The notes under the pieces: generated by a model
Databases searched by the model: none
What the model saw: the letters and a program-made list of their open reading frames with translations, nothing else
What the model was told of the DNA's origin: nothing
Shown: piece after piece, positions 5,069 to 6,745 of the stretch
How positions within the stretch are numbered: the first letter of the stretch is position 1
Layout of the letters: the number at the start of each line of letters is the position of its first letter
Program-made: the position numbers and the translations under genes
Assembly (NCBI GenBank): GCA_002498285.1
Contig: DAGU01000085.1
Coordinates: 81,095-87,839, forward strand
DNA length: 6,745 nucleotides
DNA from: Methanomassiliicoccus sp. UBA386
Lineage (GTDB): Archaea > Thermoplasmatota > Thermoplasmata > Methanomassiliicoccales > Methanomassiliicoccaceae
Direction: 5' to 3'

Positions 5069-6730
5069 ATGGCCGACCTCCGGGAGAGGATCATCGGCCT
5101 GGGGGCCAGCGGGCAGAGGAAGAGCTACTATCCTCAGCTGCAGGAGCACATCGCCGAACTTGAACGGGCCAACCAGGCGCTGGGGCAGAGCGAGGAGAAG
5201 TACCGGACCCTGCTAGAGAACGTGGACGTGGGCATCTTCCGCGCCTCCCCCGACGGCGACGGGAGGTTCGTGCAGGTCAACCCGGCCATGGCCCAGATGA
5301 TGGGGTACGACGACGTGGAGGACCTGCTCTCCCGCAGGCCGACCGACCTCTGCTCCCATCCGAGGCAATGGAGGATGATGATGGCGCGCCTGGACCGGGG
5401 CGGCGCCATCAAGGGCATGAAGTATGTGCTCGTCCGCAAGAACGGCAAGCCCGTGAACGTCATGCTGACGATAAAGCCCCATCGCTCCGAGGACGGCGCC
5501 ATGGAGTGGATCGACGGCGTGATCGTCGATACGACCGCGCAGGAGCGCTCGCGGCGGCGCATCGATGAGGAGCGGGCCCGCCTGCGGGCCGTCTTCGACA
5601 CCTTGCCAGTGGGTATCATGATGCTCGGCTCCACCGGCGAGGTTGTGGCCGCCAACAATCGCTGGTTCCAGATATGGAATATGGAGAATTCCTCCGGGGC
5701 GGGGCGGCTTGAGAGGTACGTGGGCCGCCTGGCAGGGTCGCCGGAGCGCCTCAAGAAGGAGGAATGGTCCGTCGCCCGCGCCTTCCGGGGCGAGCGCATC
5801 ATCGACGAGGAGGTCGATATCCAGCGGTTCGACGGCACGCCGGGCACGCTGCTGACGTCCGCCGTTCCCATCCTCGACCGCGGGGGGAACATCATCGGCG
5901 CGGTGGTCACCATCATCGATATCACCGCCCGTAGGGAGCTGGAGAGGGAGCTGGACGAGGCCAGGTCCAGGGCGGAGATGTACGTGGACCTGCTGACGCA
6001 CGATATAAGCAACTACAACGCCGCGGCCATGGGGTACCTGCAGCTGGCCGAGGAGAGATTGCAGCTGGGGGAGAGGGACCGGAGGCTCATCATCAAGCCG
6101 CTGGACGAGCTGAGGAACAGCACCGAGCTGGTCGCTAACGTGTGGGACCTGCAGAGGGTCGAATCGGGCCGCGAGAGGGACGGCCCGGTGGAAGTGAGGG
6201 CGATGCTCCAGCAGGTGATCCAGGACCATAGCGACGTGCCGGGGAGGGACGTCTCCATCAGGCTGCACGGCGAATGCGGCTGCCTCGTGCAGGCGACCGA
6301 GCTTCTGAGCGTGGTGTTCTCCAACATCGTGAGCAACGCCATCAAGCATTCCGAAGGAGCGGTTAACGTGGACGTGCGATTGGGCTGCGTCGTCCGCGAT
6401 GGCGAGGAGAGGGTCCGGGTGGAGATCGAGGACGACGGCCCCGGCGTACCGGACGAGAAGAAGGCCGCCATCTTCGACCGCTCCCTCATGGGCCTGACCA
6501 AGACGGTCAGCCGCGGCCTCGGGCTGTACCTCGTCAAGAGGCTGGTGGAAGATTACAGCGGCGATGTGTGGGTGGAGGACCGCGTCGACGGGGACAGTAC
6601 GCAGGGGGCGCGCTTCGTGGTCGAACTTCCTGCCCTACCCCTCGATGCCGGGGATCCGACCGGCGCGGGTCCGGGCCTGCGAGGACGTGGGAATGAGGCT
6701 GGGGCTCCTTCCGGCCCATCGCGCGCCTGA
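5069..6730 (+). CDS. Cytosolic double-PAS sensor histidine kinase
   Basis: A 553-residue protein from ATG 5069. Order: coiled coil (about 22-45); PAS 1 (about 43-160, with EEKYRTLLENVDVGIF and the NPAMAQMMGYD motif); PAS 2 (about 166-288, with RLRAVFDTLPVGIMML and TIIDITARRELE); helical linker; dimerisation/H-box helix with H311 in LLTHDISNYN; ATPase domain (about 405-522). The ATPase domain shows the N-box N419/N423 (SNIVSNAIKHS), the DDGPG loop at 455-459 and the RGLGLYLVK lid at 482-490. All residues needed for ATP binding and His phosphorylation are present. There are no transmembrane segments, so it should sense a cytoplasmic signal; no haem or flavin ligand can be assigned with confidence. 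The last 28 or so residues are Gly/Pro-rich and beyond the fold. ATG 5069 is preferred over in-frame starts at 4979 and 5039, which overlap the dehydrogenase gene; a weak AGGAAGAG lies just before it. No response regulator lies in the window. Confidence 0.88.
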   Translation: MADLRERIIGLGASGQRKSYYPQLQEHIAELERANQALGQSEEKYRTLLENVDVGIFRASPDGDGRFVQVNPAMAQMMGYDDVEDLLSRRPTDLCSHPRQWRMMMARLDRGGAIKGMKYVLVRKNGKPVNVMLTIKPHRSEDGAMEWIDGVIVDTTAQERSRRRIDEERARLRAVFDTLPVGIMMLGSTGEVVAANNRWFQIWNMENSSGAGRLERYVGRLAGSPERLKKEEWSVARAFRGERIIDEEVDIQRFDGTPGTLLTSAVPILDRGGNIIGAVVTIIDITARRELERELDEARSRAEMYVDLLTHDISNYNAAAMGYLQLAEERLQLGERDRRLIIKPLDELRNSTELVANVWDLQRVESGRERDGPVEVRAMLQQVIQDHSDVPGRDVSIRLHGECGCLVQATELLSVVFSNIVSNAIKHSEGAVNVDVRLGCVVRDGEERVRVEIEDDGPGVPDEKKAAIFDRSLMGLTKTVSRGLGLYLVKRLVEDYSGDVWVEDRVDGDSTQGARFVVELPALPLDAGDPTGAGPGLRGRGNEAGAPSGPSRA

Positions 6731-6745
6731 ATAGAGGCCGCTTGA

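Noticed and set aside
5213..6349. Long minus-strand open frame (378 codons) opposite the kinase gene, with another at 5134-6012
   Set aside because: The plus-strand frame has intact PAS, H-box and ATPase motifs. The antisense translations are His/Val/Pro/Ser-rich with no domain pattern, as expected from GC-rich codon bias.
1..6745. Mobile element, phage or defence island
   Set aside because: No transposase, integrase, toxin-antitoxin pair, terminal inverted repeats or sharp composition break could be seen.

Overview
The window is a GC-rich archaeal chromosome segment. The best reading is a methanogenic Thermoplasmatota relative, of the Methanomassiliicoccus kind. That placement is inferred from protein style and promoter layout, not from a marker gene. 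Three genes have clear archaeal TATA boxes (TTTATTAT or TTTATATA) centred 26-30 nt before the chosen start codon, with no Shine-Dalgarno sequence. This is the geometry of leaderless archaeal transcripts. The sensor kinase also has the HDI-x-N type H-box common in methanogen kinases.

Layout: (1) 1-717, plus strand: C-terminal part of a metallo-beta-lactamase/beta-CASP nuclease-like protein, cut by the window edge. (2) 705-1460, minus: zinc-dependent phospholipase C/S1-P1 nuclease-fold protein with an alanine-rich hydrophobic C-terminus; it converges on gene 1 with a 13-nt overlap. (3) 1530-2069, minus: secreted-domain, single-span membrane protein with a GOLD-like beta domain. (4) 2256-2663, plus, divergent from gene 3: four-helix membrane protein of unknown function. 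(5) 2891-3841, plus: membrane-anchored DUF4097-like protein with GG-centred repeats and an N-terminus resembling a class III (archaellin/pilin-type) signal. (6) 3901-5055, plus: iron-containing alcohol dehydrogenase. (7) 5069-6730, plus: soluble double-PAS histidine kinase, 13 nt behind gene 6.

Genes 2 to 5 form a run of membrane or envelope proteins with compact promoters. Genes 6 and 7 look like one transcription unit that pairs a dehydrogenase with a cytosolic sensor kinase. No response regulator, mobile element, CRISPR array, tRNA or rRNA is visible.

I found no clear novel multi-gene system. The points most worth following are the class III-like signal on the beta-repeat protein, the dehydrogenase-kinase pair, the phospholipase C-like protein lacking one usual zinc ligand, a structured intergenic element at 2676-2756, and two inverted-repeat candidate operators.
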